DNA of 64,000 nt from Streptosporangium sandarakinum (GCF_013409935.1 NZ_JACCCO010000001.1:1922001-1986000), one strand, 5' to 3'; shown: positions 31,193 through 40,855, counted from the first letter of the stretch. The notes: generated by a model from the sequence alone, not told the origin. Numbers and translations are program-made.

Positions 31193-32461
31193 TCACAGTT
31201 CGCTGGGATATGCGGGGTACTCCCGCACGAGCTCCGTCACCCGCGCCCTGATCTCTCCCGCCGCGTCCGGGTTCCGGACGGCCTGCGCCACCATCGAGGC
31301 GACCTCCTTCATCGCCTCGGCGCCCATCCCCTGCGTCGTGACGCAGGGGGTGCCGACCCGGACGCCGGACGTCACCGTGGGCGGCTCGGGGTCGTAGGGG
31401 ATCGCGTTGCGGTTCAGCGTGATGCCCGCCGCGGTGCACCGCGCCTCGGCCGCGGCGCCGGACATCCCGGTGCCGCGCAGATCGATCAGGGCCAGGTGGC
31501 TGTCGGTGCCCCCGGCGACCGGGCGCATGCCCTCCGCGGCCAGCCCGTCGGCCAGGGCCCTGGCGTTGGCCACCACCTGCCGGGCGTAGCCGGCGAACTC
31601 CGGCCGGAGCGCCTCCCCGAACGCCACCGCCTTCGCCGCCACCGCGTGCATGAGCGGGCCGCCCTGGACGAACGGGAAGACCGCCCGGTCGATCCTGGCC
31701 GCCAGCTCCTCCGTGCACATGATCCCGCCGCCCCGCGGCCCGCGCAGCGCCTTGTGCGTGGTGAAGGTGACCACGTCGGCGTACGGCACCGCCGACGGCA
31801 GGACGCCGCCGGCCATCAGCCCGATGGTGTGCGCGACATCGGCGAGCAGCCACGCGCCCACCTCGTCGGCTATCCCGCGGAAGGCGGCGAAGTCGATCGC
31901 GCGGGGGTAGGCCGTGGCCCCGCAGATGATCATCTTGGGCCGGTGCCGCAGCGCCAGCTCCCTGACCTCGTCGTAGTCGATCAGCTCGGTGTCCCGGCGC
32001 ACGCCGTACGCGACGACGTCGAACCACCGGCCGGAGAAGTTGACCCTGGAGCCGTGGGTGAGATGGCCGCCGTGCGACAGCGCCATGGCCAGGACGGTGT
32101 CACCGGGCTGGAGCAGCGCGGCGTAGGCGGCGAGGTTGGCCGACGCCCCCGAGTGGGGCTGCACGTTGACGTGGTCGGCGCCGAAGAGCCGCCTGGCCCG
32201 GTCGATCGCGAGGCGCTCGGCCCGGTCGACGACCTCGCACCCGGCGTAGTAGCGCCTGCCGGGGTACCCCTCGGCGTACTTGTTGGTGAGCGTCGAGCCG
32301 AGGGCGGCGAGCACCGCGGGCGAGGTGAAGTTCTCGCTGGCGATGAGCTGGAGGCCCCCGCGAAGCCGGTCGAGCTCGTCCAGCAGGACGCTCGCGACCT
32401 CTGGGTCCTGCCTCCGCAGGAGGCCGAAGTCGGGGCCGTAGTACGGATCTGCGTCGTCCAT
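31193..32461 (-). CDS. glyA: Serine hydroxymethyltransferase
   Basis: This 422-residue PLP enzyme converts serine and tetrahydrofolate to glycine and methylene-THF. Key motifs are [46 protein letters not shown], the PLP-Lys motif [15 protein letters not shown], and [14 protein letters not shown]. It deviates slightly from the most common GlyA (HTIGLMAGG rather than HIAGLVA), as expected for a second SHMT paralog. It is separated from wecA by 57 nt and may be cotranscribed. Confidence 0.95.
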   Translation of the reverse strand: MDDADPYYGPDFGLLRRQDPEVASVLLDELDRLRGGLQLIASENFTSPAVLAALGSTLTNKYAEGYPGRRYYAGCEVVDRAERLAIDRARRLFGADHVNVQPHSGASANLAAYAALLQPGDTVLAMALSHGGHLTHGSRVNFSGRWFDVVAYGVRRDTELIDYDEVRELALRHRPKMIICGATAYPRAIDFAAFRGIADEVGAWLLADVAHTIGLMAGGVLPSAVPYADVVTFTTHKALRGPRGGGIMCTEELAARIDRAVFPFVQGGPLMHAVAAKAVAFGEALRPEFAGYARQVVANARALADGLAAEGMRPVAGGTDSHLALIDLRGTGMSGAAAEARCTAAGITLNRNAIPYDPEPPTVTSGVRVGTPCVTTQGMGAEAMKEVASMVAQAVRNPDAAGEIRARVTELVREYPAYPSEL

Positions 32462-32600
32462 GGCTCACATCCCCGGGACGGTGACTCAACCCACTCTAAG
32501 TCCAGCCACCTTCCCGTCCCAGGTCAGGCACGGGCCTTTCGCCGGATCGGGCGCGGCCCGCCGCCGGGCCGGGCGCCCGTCCCGACCGGGCCTCCGGCTG

Positions 32601-32981
32601 TCAGGAGAACGCGTGCGGCGCCCCGACGTCGGCGGGCACCCATCTCGGCGTGTCGGCCGCCTGGTCGCTGATCGAGGTGAGGATCGCCTGCCGGTAGAGG
32701 CCGAGGCGGTTGCGCCACTCGGTCATGTCCTGCACGTAGCGCTCGGCGACGGGCGCGTCCCAGACGTCCCCGCTCCTGGCCATCCGGTACGCCTTGTCCA
32801 GGCTGGTGGCCATCGTGTCGAGCAGGGGGAGCACCTCCCGCCACAGCGTGACCAGCTTCTGGTAGTCGGGGTTGAACTCCCAGGCGGTCGCCGTGCCCGG
32901 GGTCGGCAGGCCGGGGGTCGGGGAGACCGGAGGGGTCTCTCCCTGACGCATGGGCTGCGGCGCGGGCGGGTCCACGTACAT
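32601..32981 (-). CDS. Small helical protein paired with the repetitive ESX-like protein
   Basis: This 126-residue protein has a Pro-rich N-terminus (PPAPQPMRQGETPPVSPTPG), then a helical domain (DYQKLVTLWREVLPLLDTMA, WDAPVAERYVQDMTEWRNRL, YRQAILTSIS). The length, helices and W residues recall WXG100/ESX-associated proteins, but a strict WXG motif is absent (SGDVWDAP occupies the turn). It starts 17 nt after the large repetitive gene and is coupled to it. GGAG lies near its ATG. Export by an ESX-type system is a hypothesis only. Confidence 0.6.
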   Translation of the reverse strand: MYVDPPAPQPMRQGETPPVSPTPGLPTPGTATAWEFNPDYQKLVTLWREVLPLLDTMATSLDKAYRMARSGDVWDAPVAERYVQDMTEWRNRLGLYRQAILTSISDQAADTPRWVPADVGAPHAFS

Positions 32982-32998
32982 CTACACGCTCCTCACGG

Positions 32999-35158
32999 TC
33001 ACCGTCCGCCCTGCCGCTCGTCGCCGGGCGGCGGTATCGGCCGTAGCGGGTCTCCCGGGTCCAGGTCACCCGCCGGGCCGTCCGGCCCGACGTTCATGGG
33101 CCTCCACGCCCCCTCGCCCCACACCTCGCCGTCGGGGACCCGCACGCTCGGCATGTCCATCGGCTCGACGTCCCGCGCGTCGCCGACGAGCGCCGCCAGG
33201 ACGTCCGGGTCCGGCGGGACCACCCGCACCGAGACCACGTCACCGCCGCCCGCCGCTCCTGCGACCGGCGGGGCCTGCCGTGGTACGGCGTCGCCGGCCG
33301 TACCGGCGCTCCGGGTGTCAGGGGTGTCAGGGGTGTCGGAGGGGTGCCGCACCACGTGGTTCGCGGCGGAGCCATCGGCGTCGGAGGGGTGCCGCGCCGC
33401 GTGATGCGCGGCGGAGCCGTCGGAGCGGAGGGCGCCGGACTGCCCGGAGGCCGGCTCCCCGCCCGTGCCCGGCGGCTGGATCTCCTGCTCGGGGACGGGC
33501 TCGACGGTGTCCGGGACGGGGAAGGCGGGCTTGACGTCCCGCACCGGCCCGTGCGGCTCGACCTGCCCCGGCCGGTCGAGCGGGACCTCCGCGGCCCCGG
33601 AGCCGCCGGACGCGGCCGGCGTCCCGGTGGCCGGGGCGTCCGCGGTTCCCTGCGCGACGGGGGCGTCCACGGCGCCCTGGACCGTGGGGACGCCCTGGGA
33701 GGCGGTGTGGGCGGCGTCCTGTGCCGTGGGAACGCTCTGGGAGGCGTCCTGAGCCGGAGGCGCCCCCGCGGGGTCGGGGGCGCCGTTCACGGTGGGCATG
33801 TCGGCCGGCGGGACGTCCCCCGCGTTGTTCAGCAGCTCGGTCACCTCGGCGGCGGTGGGCGGGTTGAGCGGGATCTGCAGCACCTTCACGCCGTCCACCG
33901 ACACGACCTTCGGCCTCGGGTCGCTCTGGTCGATGTCGTCGGGGTGGTCCTTGCGCGGGGTGTCCAGGATGTCGGCACCGGACGTCCCCTGCCCGGTCCC
34001 GGTCCGGTCCGCCGTCTGCTGGCCTGTCCCGGTCTGGTCGGCCGTCTGCTGGCCCGTCCCGACCTGCTGGGTCCCGGTCTGGTCCGCTCTGGGTGAGCGC
34101 TCGTCGCCCTTGGAACCGGTGTCCTGCTTGGCCCCGGCGTCACCGCCGGGATCCTGCCCGGCGTCGCGGTCTCCGATGGAGACGATCTCGATCTTCCCGT
34201 CGGAGCGCCCGCCGGGCGACTCCGGGGTCGAGTCGTCACGAGGCGCGGAGGTGTCCGGGACGGAGCCGTCCCGGCGCGCGGAGGTGTCGGGGACGGAGTC
34301 GTCGCGGCGGGCCGAGGTGTCCGGAGCCGGGTCGTCCCGGCGCGCGGAGGTGTCGGGGGCGGGGGCGTCACGACGCGGGGAGGTCTCGTCCCCCTTGGAA
34401 CCGGTCTCGGGCTTGTCCTCGACCTTGGCGTCCCGCCGGACCTCCTGCTTGGCGTCCGAGTCGGCGTCCTTCTTGTCCTCTGAGCCGTGCTTGCCGTCCG
34501 AGCCGGTGTCCTGTTTGTCGTCCGAGCCATGCTTGGCGTCCGAACCGGTGTCGTGCCGGGCGTCCGCCGGGCCGTCCCGGCGCGGGGCGGTCTCGTCCCC
34601 CTTGGAACCGGTCTCGGGCTTGTCCTCGACCTTGGCGTCCCGCCGGACCTCCTGCTTGTCCTCCGGACCGGCGTCCTTCTTGGCATCCGTGTCGTGCTTG
34701 GCGTCCGAGTCCTTCTTGGCGTCCGAGCCCGTGTCGTGCTTGGTGTCCGAGTCCTTCTTGGCGTCGGAGCCCGAGTCGTGCTTGGCGTCCGGGCCGCCGC
34801 CGTCCTTGGGAACGGCCGGTGTGAGGTCCTCGGCCTTCGGCCTCTCCGGGGCGCGGTCGTCGGCCTTCGACGGCTCGGTGTCCGGCTTGGGGGCCGCGGC
34901 CTTGGGGCCCACCTCGTGCCCGGTGCTCTGCTTGATCTTCTTCTCCAGCAGCGCCACGCGGGCGGAGACGTCACGGACCATCTTCTCGCCGGAGTCGGCC
35001 ACCTGCGCCGGGCGGTGGGCGGACTGCGAGGACAGACCGGCCGCGCTCATCAGCCGGGTGACCCTGCCCTCGACGGCCCGCATCTGCTCGGCCGCCTGAC
35101 GCACCTCGGACAGCAGATCGCGGACCAGCTCGGGGTCCATTCCGTCGAACTTGCCCAT
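32999..35158 (-). CDS. Large repetitive, charge-patterned protein with ESX-like N-terminus
   Basis: This 719-residue protein has three zones. Residues 1-85 are helical (MDPELVRDLLSEVRQAAEQM, RDVSARVALLEKKIKQ) like ESX/PE-type start domains. Residues about 90-370 are an extreme low-complexity stretch of Lys/Asp/Ser/Thr repeats (SDAKKDSDTKHD, RRDDPAPDTSA), including an exact 69-bp duplication 207 bp apart. The rest is Pro/Ala/Gln-rich with two related short modules: VVSVDGVKVLQIPLNPP...DMPTV and VVSVRVVPPDPDVL...DMPSV. No known family is recognised. The ATG at 35158 has GGGAG 6 nt upstream. A secreted or surface-exposed stalk-like function is plausible but unproven. Confidence 0.7.
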   Translation of the reverse strand: MGKFDGMDPELVRDLLSEVRQAAEQMRAVEGRVTRLMSAAGLSSQSAHRPAQVADSGEKMVRDVSARVALLEKKIKQSTGHEVGPKAAAPKPDTEPSKADDRAPERPKAEDLTPAVPKDGGGPDAKHDSGSDAKKDSDTKHDTGSDAKKDSDAKHDTDAKKDAGPEDKQEVRRDAKVEDKPETGSKGDETAPRRDGPADARHDTGSDAKHGSDDKQDTGSDGKHGSEDKKDADSDAKQEVRRDAKVEDKPETGSKGDETSPRRDAPAPDTSARRDDPAPDTSARRDDSVPDTSARRDGSVPDTSAPRDDSTPESPGGRSDGKIEIVSIGDRDAGQDPGGDAGAKQDTGSKGDERSPRADQTGTQQVGTGQQTADQTGTGQQTADRTGTGQGTSGADILDTPRKDHPDDIDQSDPRPKVVSVDGVKVLQIPLNPPTAAEVTELLNNAGDVPPADMPTVNGAPDPAGAPPAQDASQSVPTAQDAAHTASQGVPTVQGAVDAPVAQGTADAPATGTPAASGGSGAAEVPLDRPGQVEPHGPVRDVKPAFPVPDTVEPVPEQEIQPPGTGGEPASGQSGALRSDGSAAHHAARHPSDADGSAANHVVRHPSDTPDTPDTRSAGTAGDAVPRQAPPVAGAAGGGDVVSVRVVPPDPDVLAALVGDARDVEPMDMPSVRVPDGEVWGEGAWRPMNVGPDGPAGDLDPGDPLRPIPPPGDERQGGR
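34383..34658. repeat. Exact 69-bp duplication, period 207 bp, in the repetitive gene
   Basis: Positions 34383-34451 and 34590-34658 are identical. The 207-bp offset is exactly 69 codons, so the reading frame is preserved; intervening DNA is a diverged copy. Confidence 0.85.
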
Positions 35159-35269
35159 GGACGTCTCCCAGAAGTGTCGGCCCACTTCAAGGTACCGGGG
35201 AGATCGCCCGGCGTCACGGTGATAATCAGACGGCATGGCTCACGGCACGGACCGTGAGCATCCGGCGGA

Positions 35270-35935
35270 TCAGCCCGCGGAGTCGGGCTCCGCGTCCGTC
35301 GCGACGTAGCCGATCACACCGCGGATCTTGCCCACCGGGAGGGCGCCCTGGCGCAGCAGCCGGGGAACGGCCGTGGTCAGGTCGAGGATGGTGGAGGGCA
35401 CGTCGTCGGCGCACGGTCCGCCGTCGAGGTAGACCGCGACCGACTCGCCGAGCTGTCCCTCGGCGTCCGCGGCGGTGGTGGCGGGCGGGGCGCCGGAGCG
35501 GTTGGCGCTGGAGACGGCCATCGGGCCGGTCTCCTTGAGCAGGTCGAGGGCGATCGGGTGCAGCGGCATCCGCAGCGCCACGGTGCCCTTGGCGTCGCCC
35601 AGGTCCCACGACAGCGACCGGTTGGCCCGGCAGATCAGGGTCAGCGGGCCGGGCCAGAAGGAGTCGATGAGGTCCTGGCCGTAGGGGCCGAGATTCTCCA
35701 CCAGGGCGGAGGCGGCGCGCACGGTGCCGACGAGGACGGGCACGGGCATGTCGCGGCCACGGCCCTTGGCCGAAAGAAGCGACGTGACGGCGGCCGGGGT
35801 GAAGGCGTCGGCCCCGATGCCGTAGACGGTGTCGGTGGGCAGCACCACGAGCTCGCCCCGCCGTACGGCTGACGCCGCGTCGGTCAGGCCCGCGGCCCGC
35901 TGCTCGGTGTCTGTGCAGTCATAACGGCGGCTCAC
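35270..35935 (-). CDS. L-threonylcarbamoyladenylate synthase (Sua5/YciO/YrdC family)
   Basis: This 221-residue enzyme makes threonylcarbamoyl-AMP, used for the t6A modification of ANN-decoding tRNAs. Visible motifs are ELVVLPTDTVYGIGADAF, LLSAKGRGRDMPVPVLV, WPGPLTLICR, VALRMPLHPIAL, GPMAVSSANRSG, and a C-terminal STILDLT...LLRQGALPVGKI. TAGGAT lies 8 nt before the GTG, suggesting a leaderless message, though weak SD-like sequence exists. Gene order with prmC, prfA and rpmE is the standard actinobacterial translation cluster. Confidence 0.93.
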   Translation of the reverse strand: MSRRYDCTDTEQRAAGLTDAASAVRRGELVVLPTDTVYGIGADAFTPAAVTSLLSAKGRGRDMPVPVLVGTVRAASALVENLGPYGQDLIDSFWPGPLTLICRANRSLSWDLGDAKGTVALRMPLHPIALDLLKETGPMAVSSANRSGAPPATTAADAEGQLGESVAVYLDGGPCADDVPSTILDLTTAVPRLLRQGALPVGKIRGVIGYVATDAEPDSAG

Positions 35936-35943
35936 GGCGACCC

Positions 35944-35949
35944 ATCCTA
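35944..35949 (-). promoter_or_regulatory. -10-like box before the threonylcarbamoyl-AMP synthase
   Basis: TAGGAT is 8 nt before the GTG at 35935, within a spacer containing three TCCCGGCC repeats. Confidence 0.3.
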
Positions 35950-35980
35950 TTCCCGGCCGGATCCCGGCCGAATTCCCGGC

Positions 35981-36835
35981 CTACTCCTGGCCGAACCGAG
36001 CGGTGACGAAACGGTCCCTGCGGGTGAGGTCCTGGCGGCTGCGGACGTCGCGCCAGCCGTTGTCCTCCGAGAAGATCAGATAAACCGCGGTGCCCTGCTC
36101 GTCGGCGTGCTCCACCGCGACGAACCCGCCCGGCCGCAGCAGCCGCCTGGCGGTCCGCTCCACCGCCCTGACCTCGTCGAGGCCGTCGCCGCCCGAGCCG
36201 TACAGGGCCCGCCTGGGGTCGTAGTCGCGCACCTCGGGGTCGCGGGGGACGGCGCCCGGCGGGATGTAGGGCGGGTTGGAGATGACGAGGTCGACCCGGC
36301 CGTTCAACTCGGGCAGGGCGTCGGCCAGGTCCTCGGGGTGCAGGTGGACCCGCCCCTGGCCGTGCTCCAGGATGTTGCGCTTGGCCCAGTGGTAGGCGTG
36401 CGGGTCGACCTCGACCGCGTGCACCGTGGCCAGTGCGATCTCCTGGGCGATGGACAGCGCGATGGCGCCGGAGCCGGTGCCGAGGTCGACGACCACCGGT
36501 GAGGCGACGTCCATCTCCCGCAGCCGCTCGATCGCCCAGCCCGCCACGACCTCGGTCTCCGGGCGGGGGATGAAGACGCCCGGCCCGACCTCCAGGGACA
36601 GGTAGCGGAAGTAGGCCCGGCCGGTGATGTGCTGGAGCGGTTCGCGGGCCTCACGGCGGGCGATGCCCTCCCAGAAGAGTGCGTCGAACTCCGCGTCGGA
36701 GACGGTGTGCAGCTCGCTGCGCCGTACACCGTGGACGAAAGCGGCGATCTCCTCGGCGTCGGTGCGCGGCGACGGCACACCTGCCTCGGCGAGCCGGGCG
36801 GTGGCGAGGGCGATCTCGTCCAGCAGAAAGGTCAT
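35981..36835 (-). CDS. prmC: Peptide chain release factor N5-glutamine methyltransferase PrmC
   Basis: This 284-residue methyltransferase modifies the Gln of the GGQ motif in RF1 and RF2. It has an N-terminal RF-recognition helical domain, the SAM site [16 protein letters not shown], and the diagnostic [15 protein letters not shown]. It starts 8 nt after its substrate gene prfA, with which it is coupled. Confidence 0.95.
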   Translation of the reverse strand: MTFLLDEIALATARLAEAGVPSPRTDAEEIAAFVHGVRRSELHTVSDAEFDALFWEGIARREAREPLQHITGRAYFRYLSLEVGPGVFIPRPETEVVAGWAIERLREMDVASPVVVDLGTGSGAIALSIAQEIALATVHAVEVDPHAYHWAKRNILEHGQGRVHLHPEDLADALPELNGRVDLVISNPPYIPPGAVPRDPEVRDYDPRRALYGSGGDGLDEVRAVERTARRLLRPGGFVAVEHADEQGTAVYLIFSEDNGWRDVRSRQDLTRRDRFVTARFGQE

Positions 36836-36843
36836 CGGGCGCT

Positions 36844-37896
36844 CTATGAGTGGGCGGCGAGCTTCTCCGCCATCTCAGCGTCGAGCAGGGCCTGGAGGAC
36901 GGCCGTGAGATCACCGTCCAGCACCTGGTCGAGGTTGTAGGCCTTGAAGCCGACGCGGTGGTCGGAGATTCGGTTCTCGGGATAGTTGTAGGTGCGGATG
37001 CGCTCGGAGCGGTCGACCGTGCGGACCTGGGACTTGCGCTCGGCCATCGCGGCGGCGTTGGCCTCCTCCTCGGCGATGGCCTGCAGGCGCGCCCGCAGGA
37101 TGCGCATGGCCGACTCCTTGTTCTGGAGCTGGCTCTTCTCGTTCTGGCAGGAGGCGACCACGCCGGTCGGGATGTGCGTGATCCGGACGGCGGAGTCGGT
37201 GGTGTTCACGCTCTGCCCGCCGGGGCCGCTGGAGCGGTAGACGTCGATGCGCAGGTCGTTGGGGTCGATCTGGATGTCGACCTCCTCGGCCTCGGGGTAG
37301 ACGAGCACGCCGACCGCGCTGGTGTGGATGCGGCCCTGGGACTCGGTGACCGGCACCCGCTGGACGCGGTGGACGCCGCCCTCGAACTTCAGCCTGGACC
37401 AGACGCCCTCGTCGCCCCTGGCCTTGAGGCCGACCGTGACGTCCTTGTAACCGCCGAGGTCGGAGTGGGTGGCGTCGATGATCTCGGTCTTCCAGCCGGC
37501 GCGCTCGGCGTAGCGGAGGTACATGCGCAGCAGGTCGCCGGCGAACAGGGCCGACTCCTCGCCGCCCTCGCCCGCCTTGATCTCCATGATGATGTCCTTG
37601 TCATCATTGGGATCGCGCGGGACGAGCAGGTGCCTGAGGCGGTCCTCCAGCTCCGGGACGCGGGCCTCCAGCTCCTTGGCCTCCTCGGCGAACGCCTGGT
37701 CCTCGGTGGCCAGCTCCCGGGCCGTGGCGAGGTCCTCCTGGAGACTCTCCAGCTCCCGGCTGACGGCGATGATCGGGGTCAGCTCGGCGTAGCGCCGGCT
37801 GAGCGTGCGCGCCTGGGTGGGGTTGGCGTGCACGGCGGGGTCGGCGAGCTTGAGTTCCAGCTCGGCGTACTCACTGAGCAGCTCGTCGATGTTCAC
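36844..37896 (-). CDS. prfA: Peptide chain release factor 1
   Basis: This 350-residue factor terminates translation at UAA/UAG. The tripeptide stop-codon motif is PVT (182-184, in [17 protein letters not shown] is the E. coli form). The catalytic GGQ is at 226-228 in [18 protein letters not shown]. The GTG start at 37896 has AGGAAGG upstream. The cotranscribed prmC methylates this Gln. Confidence 0.97.
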   Translation of the reverse strand: MNIDELLSEYAELELKLADPAVHANPTQARTLSRRYAELTPIIAVSRELESLQEDLATARELATEDQAFAEEAKELEARVPELEDRLRHLLVPRDPNDDKDIIMEIKAGEGGEESALFAGDLLRMYLRYAERAGWKTEIIDATHSDLGGYKDVTVGLKARGDEGVWSRLKFEGGVHRVQRVPVTESQGRIHTSAVGVLVYPEAEEVDIQIDPNDLRIDVYRSSGPGGQSVNTTDSAVRITHIPTGVVASCQNEKSQLQNKESAMRILRARLQAIAEEEANAAAMAERKSQVRTVDRSERIRTYNYPENRISDHRVGFKAYNLDQVLDGDLTAVLQALLDAEMAEKLAAHS

Positions 37897-37959
37897 CGTG
37901 CGTCCTTCCTGCGGGGCCTTTCGTGACGTGCCTCATCACCACGAACGCCGACCCGGGCG

Positions 37960-37984
37960 CGCCCGCCCTCGGTGGAGGCGGGCG
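37960..37984 (-). terminator. Hairpin between rpmE and prfA
   Basis: An 8-bp stem CGCCCGCC/GGCGGGCG is extended after a one-base bulge, 26 nt past the rpmE stop. Confidence 0.5.
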
Positions 37985-38009
37985 GTTCCGGGCCGGCGTC
38001 GGGGGTGGG

Positions 38010-38228
38010 CTACTGGCCCGTGGTCTTCTTGCCGAAGCGCTTCTCGAAGCGCGCCACCCGGCCACCGGTGTCCAGGATCTTCTGCTTGCCCGTGTAGAAC
38101 GGGTGGCAGGCGGAGCACACGTCGGCGTGGATCACGCCGTTCTTGGCGGTGCTGCGGGTGGTGAAGGTGTTACCGCAGGTGCAGGTGACCTCGGTGACGT
38201 TGTAGTCCGGGTGGATGTCGGGCTTCAT
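38010..38228 (-). CDS. rpmE: 50S ribosomal protein L31
   Basis: This 72-residue L31 of the zinc-binding type carries Cys pairs in TCTCGN and VCSACHPF. A Zur-repressed zinc-free paralog often exists elsewhere in such genomes. GAGGAAA lies 8 nt before the ATG. Confidence 0.97.
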   Translation of the reverse strand: MKPDIHPDYNVTEVTCTCGNTFTTRSTAKNGVIHADVCSACHPFYTGKQKILDTGGRVARFEKRFGKKTTGQ

Positions 38229-38497
38229 CGCTTACTTTCCTCTCCAGAGCGCGGTCGCCGGGTCGCCACTGTCCTTCGCCTGATGGGCTTCGCGCGCGGT
38301 GAGCACACTGGACGCGCGCAGGCGGGAACCGGAACCGCTTCGGTTCGGCTACCAGTGTGCCAGATGCTCCAACCATCCCAGGCCACAAGACATTCCCCGG
38401 CGGCCCCCCGGCCCCCGCGCACCGGCCCTCCGGCCCCTGCCCGACGGCCTTCCGGCCCTCGTCCACCGGTTCTCCGGCCCCTGTCCGCCGGCTCCGC
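38229..38497. other. Intergenic region rpmE-response regulator
   Basis: Holds the rpmE promoter region and a 22-bp tandem repeat. No gene is seen. Confidence 0.5.
38407..38494. repeat. 22-bp tandem repeat, four copies
   Basis: Units starting at 38407, 38429, 38451 and 38473 follow the pattern TCCGGCCCCTGYCCRCCGGC. The array ends 3 nt from the response-regulator stop. Confidence 0.65.
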
Positions 38498-39160
38498 TCA
38501 CCGGCCCAGGTAGGCCAGGACCGCGAGGACCCTGCGGTGGTCGTCCGGTGCCGGGTCCAGGCCCAGTTTGCAGAAGATGCCGGAGATGTGCTTCTCCACC
38601 GCCCCCTCGGTGACGGCCAGGCGCACGGCGATCGCCGCGTTGGAGCGGCCCTCGGCCATCAGGGCCAGGACCTCCCGTTCCCTGGCGGTCAGCGCCGCCA
38701 GGGGGTCGCCGGGGCGGTGCCGGCCCAGGAGCTGGGCGACGACCTCGGCGTCGACGACCGTGCCGCCCGACGCCACCCGGCGGACCGCGTCGAGGAACTC
38801 CGCCACGTCGGCGACCCGCTCCTTGAGGAGGTAGCCGACCGCCGAGGCGCCGCCGCCGAGCAGTTCGGCGGCGTACCGCTCCTCGACGTACTGCGACAGC
38901 ACCAGGATCGGCAGGCCGGGCCGCCGCGCCCGGACCTCCAGGGCCGCGCGCAGCCCCTCGTCGGTGTGGGTCGGCGGCATCCGCACGTCCACGATGGCCA
39001 TGTCGGGGTCGTACTCGGCCACCGCCGCCACCAGGCCGGGACCGTCCCCCGCCGTCCCGGCGGTCTCGATCCCGCCGTCGGCCAGCAGCCGGGCGAGCCC
39101 CTCGCGCAGCAGCACCGAGTCCTCGGCGATCACCACTCGCGTGGCCCGGAGGGTCACCAT
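38498..39160 (-). CDS. NarL/LuxR-family response regulator
   Basis: This 220-residue regulator has a receiver domain with acidic pocket VVIAEDSVLL, phospho-acceptor Asp in MAIVDVRMPP, and switch Lys in YLLKERVADV. The LuxR helix-turn-helix is LTAREREVLALMAEGRSNAAIAVRLAVTEGAVEKHISGIFCKLG in motif form. It overlaps the kinase gene by 7 nt and so is produced with it. Target genes are unknown. Confidence 0.93.
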   Translation of the reverse strand: MVTLRATRVVIAEDSVLLREGLARLLADGGIETAGTAGDGPGLVAAVAEYDPDMAIVDVRMPPTHTDEGLRAALEVRARRPGLPILVLSQYVEERYAAELLGGGASAVGYLLKERVADVAEFLDAVRRVASGGTVVDAEVVAQLLGRHRPGDPLAALTAREREVLALMAEGRSNAAIAVRLAVTEGAVEKHISGIFCKLGLDPAPDDHRRVLAVLAYLGR

Positions 39161-40470
39161 CGGCACGGCAGCTCCGCGCGGACCGTCGTGGGGCCTCCCG
39201 GCGGGCTGTCCACGGTCAGGACGCCGTCGATGGTCGCCGCCCGGTCGGCCAGGCCGGCGAGCCCGCCCCCGGGACGGGGCGCCGCGCCGCCGGCGCCGTC
39301 GTCGCGCACCTCGACGACCACCCTCTCGCCGAGGCGGCCGATCCGGACGGACGCCTCGGTGGCCGACGCGTGCCTGGCGACGTTGGCCAGGCACTCCGAC
39401 ACCACGAAGTAGGCGATGCTCTCCACCGCGGCGGGCGGGCGCCCGTCGAGCTCCACCGACAGGCGCACCGGCACCGGCGCCCGCGCCGTCAGGGACGACA
39501 GCGCCGCCTCCAGTCCCCGGTCGGTGAGGATCGCCGGGTGGATGCCCCGGGCGAGGTCCCGCAGCTCCGCGAGGGCGGTCTTGGCGCCCTCGTGGGCCCG
39601 CGCCAGGAGCTCCTCCGCCTCCCGGGGGTCGCGGTCCAGTCTCTCCCGGGCCCGGCCCAGGTCGATGGCGACCGTCAGCAGCCGCTGCTGGGCGCCGTCG
39701 TGCAGGTCGCGCTCGATCCTGCGCCGCTCCGCCTCGGCGGCGTCGACCCCGCGGGCCCGGCTCGTCCGCAGCTGGGCCGCCCGCGCGGCCAGCAGTTCCT
39801 TCTCGCCCGCGCCGAGCAGCGCGACGCCGAGCAGCGCGTGCAGCCAGGCCAGCCCGCGGGTCGCGTAGAGCGCCGCGACGAGGACCGCCAGCCCGGCGGG
39901 CGGGCACGCCAGCGCCTTGGCCCAGTCGTCCACCAGCAGCCCGTCGGTGACCTTCAGCGGCGCGCCGCCGAACAGCGGCGGCAGCGGCGCGACGAGCAGG
40001 ACCGCCCCGAGCGTCCACAGCACCACCGAGACGACGAGCTCCACGAACCCGATCGGCGGCAGCAGCAGCAGGTACAGCAGGTCCTTCCAGGTCGCCGGGT
40101 CGACGACCATCTCCCGCCAGCGCCGCAGCGGGCCGCCCCCGGCGGACGGCCGGTAGGGGTCGGCGATCACGACCCCGAACGCCAGCCGGAGCAGGCGGCG
40201 CTCGGCCATCGCCACGGCCCGCCACACGACCATGAGGAGCACTAGCAGCGGCACCCCCACTCCGACGACCGTCAGGGCGAACGCGGCCGGGACGGCGAAC
40301 GACAGGAGGCCGAAGAAGGCCAGGCCGTAGAACATGTTCACCAGCAGGTACGGCACGGCCCGCCAGGTCATCGGGTCGGTGAGCAGTGCCAGCGGCCCGT
40401 ACGGCCCCAGGGGCGTCCGCCCGCGCGGCGGCGCGGGCGCGGTCCGCCCGGTCGTGGTCTCGACGGTCAT
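39154..40470 (-). CDS. Two-component sensor histidine kinase (HPK7, NarL-partner type)
   Basis: This 438-residue kinase has an N-terminal half with at least four membrane helices (LLVNMFYGLAFFGLLSF, ALTVVGVGVPLLVLLMVVW, LLYLLLLPPIGFVELVVSVV, GLAVLVAALYATRGLAWLH). A dimerisation helix carries the phospho-His in ERRRIERDLHDGAQQRL. The ATPase domain has AYFVVSECLANVARHA (N box) and VEVRDDGAGGAA...GGGLAGLADR. No extracellular sensor domain is seen, so it may sense membrane state, as do many such kinases paired with transporters. None is adjacent here. Confidence 0.93.
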   Translation of the reverse strand: MTVETTTGRTAPAPPRGRTPLGPYGPLALLTDPMTWRAVPYLLVNMFYGLAFFGLLSFAVPAAFALTVVGVGVPLLVLLMVVWRAVAMAERRLLRLAFGVVIADPYRPSAGGGPLRRWREMVVDPATWKDLLYLLLLPPIGFVELVVSVVLWTLGAVLLVAPLPPLFGGAPLKVTDGLLVDDWAKALACPPAGLAVLVAALYATRGLAWLHALLGVALLGAGEKELLAARAAQLRTSRARGVDAAEAERRRIERDLHDGAQQRLLTVAIDLGRARERLDRDPREAEELLARAHEGAKTALAELRDLARGIHPAILTDRGLEAALSSLTARAPVPVRLSVELDGRPPAAVESIAYFVVSECLANVARHASATEASVRIGRLGERVVVEVRDDGAGGAAPRPGGGLAGLADRAATIDGVLTVDSPPGGPTTVRAELPCRW

Positions 40471-40709
40471 GCGCCCCCTCCGGCTCGGTGCGCCGGACCG
40501 CCGGTCGCGGTCCACGCCCGGACCCCGCCCTCCGGAGCGGATTCGGCGGCGCCGCGCGGACGCGGCGGGACGGAGCGTACAGGCGTCATCACGCCATGGA
40601 TACACGCCGGGTCCCGGACGCACAAGGGGCGGAACCGCCACGTCCCCGGCCCCGGGCGACCGGTGCCCGGCTGCGCCCGGACGCGTCGGGCCGGACCGCG
40701 TGCCCGGGT

Positions 40710-40785
40710 GCGCGCGCGGGGGCGCGGGGGCGCGGGCGCGGGGGCGCGGGGGCGCGGGGGTGCGCGGACGCGGGCGCGGGGGCGG
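40710..40785 (+). repeat. G-run low-complexity tract
   Basis: Repeated GCGGGG/GCGGG units give about ten runs of three or more G on the plus strand, capable of quadruplex folding. Confidence 0.6.
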
Positions 40786-40818
40786 ACGGCCGACGCCCGC
40801 GGGAGGGTGGCCGGAAAC

Positions 40819-40855
40819 GGCGAACGCCCCGGCCACGGGGGCCGGGGCGTTCGCC
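40819..40855 (-). terminator. Intrinsic terminator of rho
   Basis: A perfect 16-bp stem GGCGAACGCCCCGGCC with a 5-nt loop starts 22 nt past the rho stop. It would also act on the plus strand. Confidence 0.82.
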
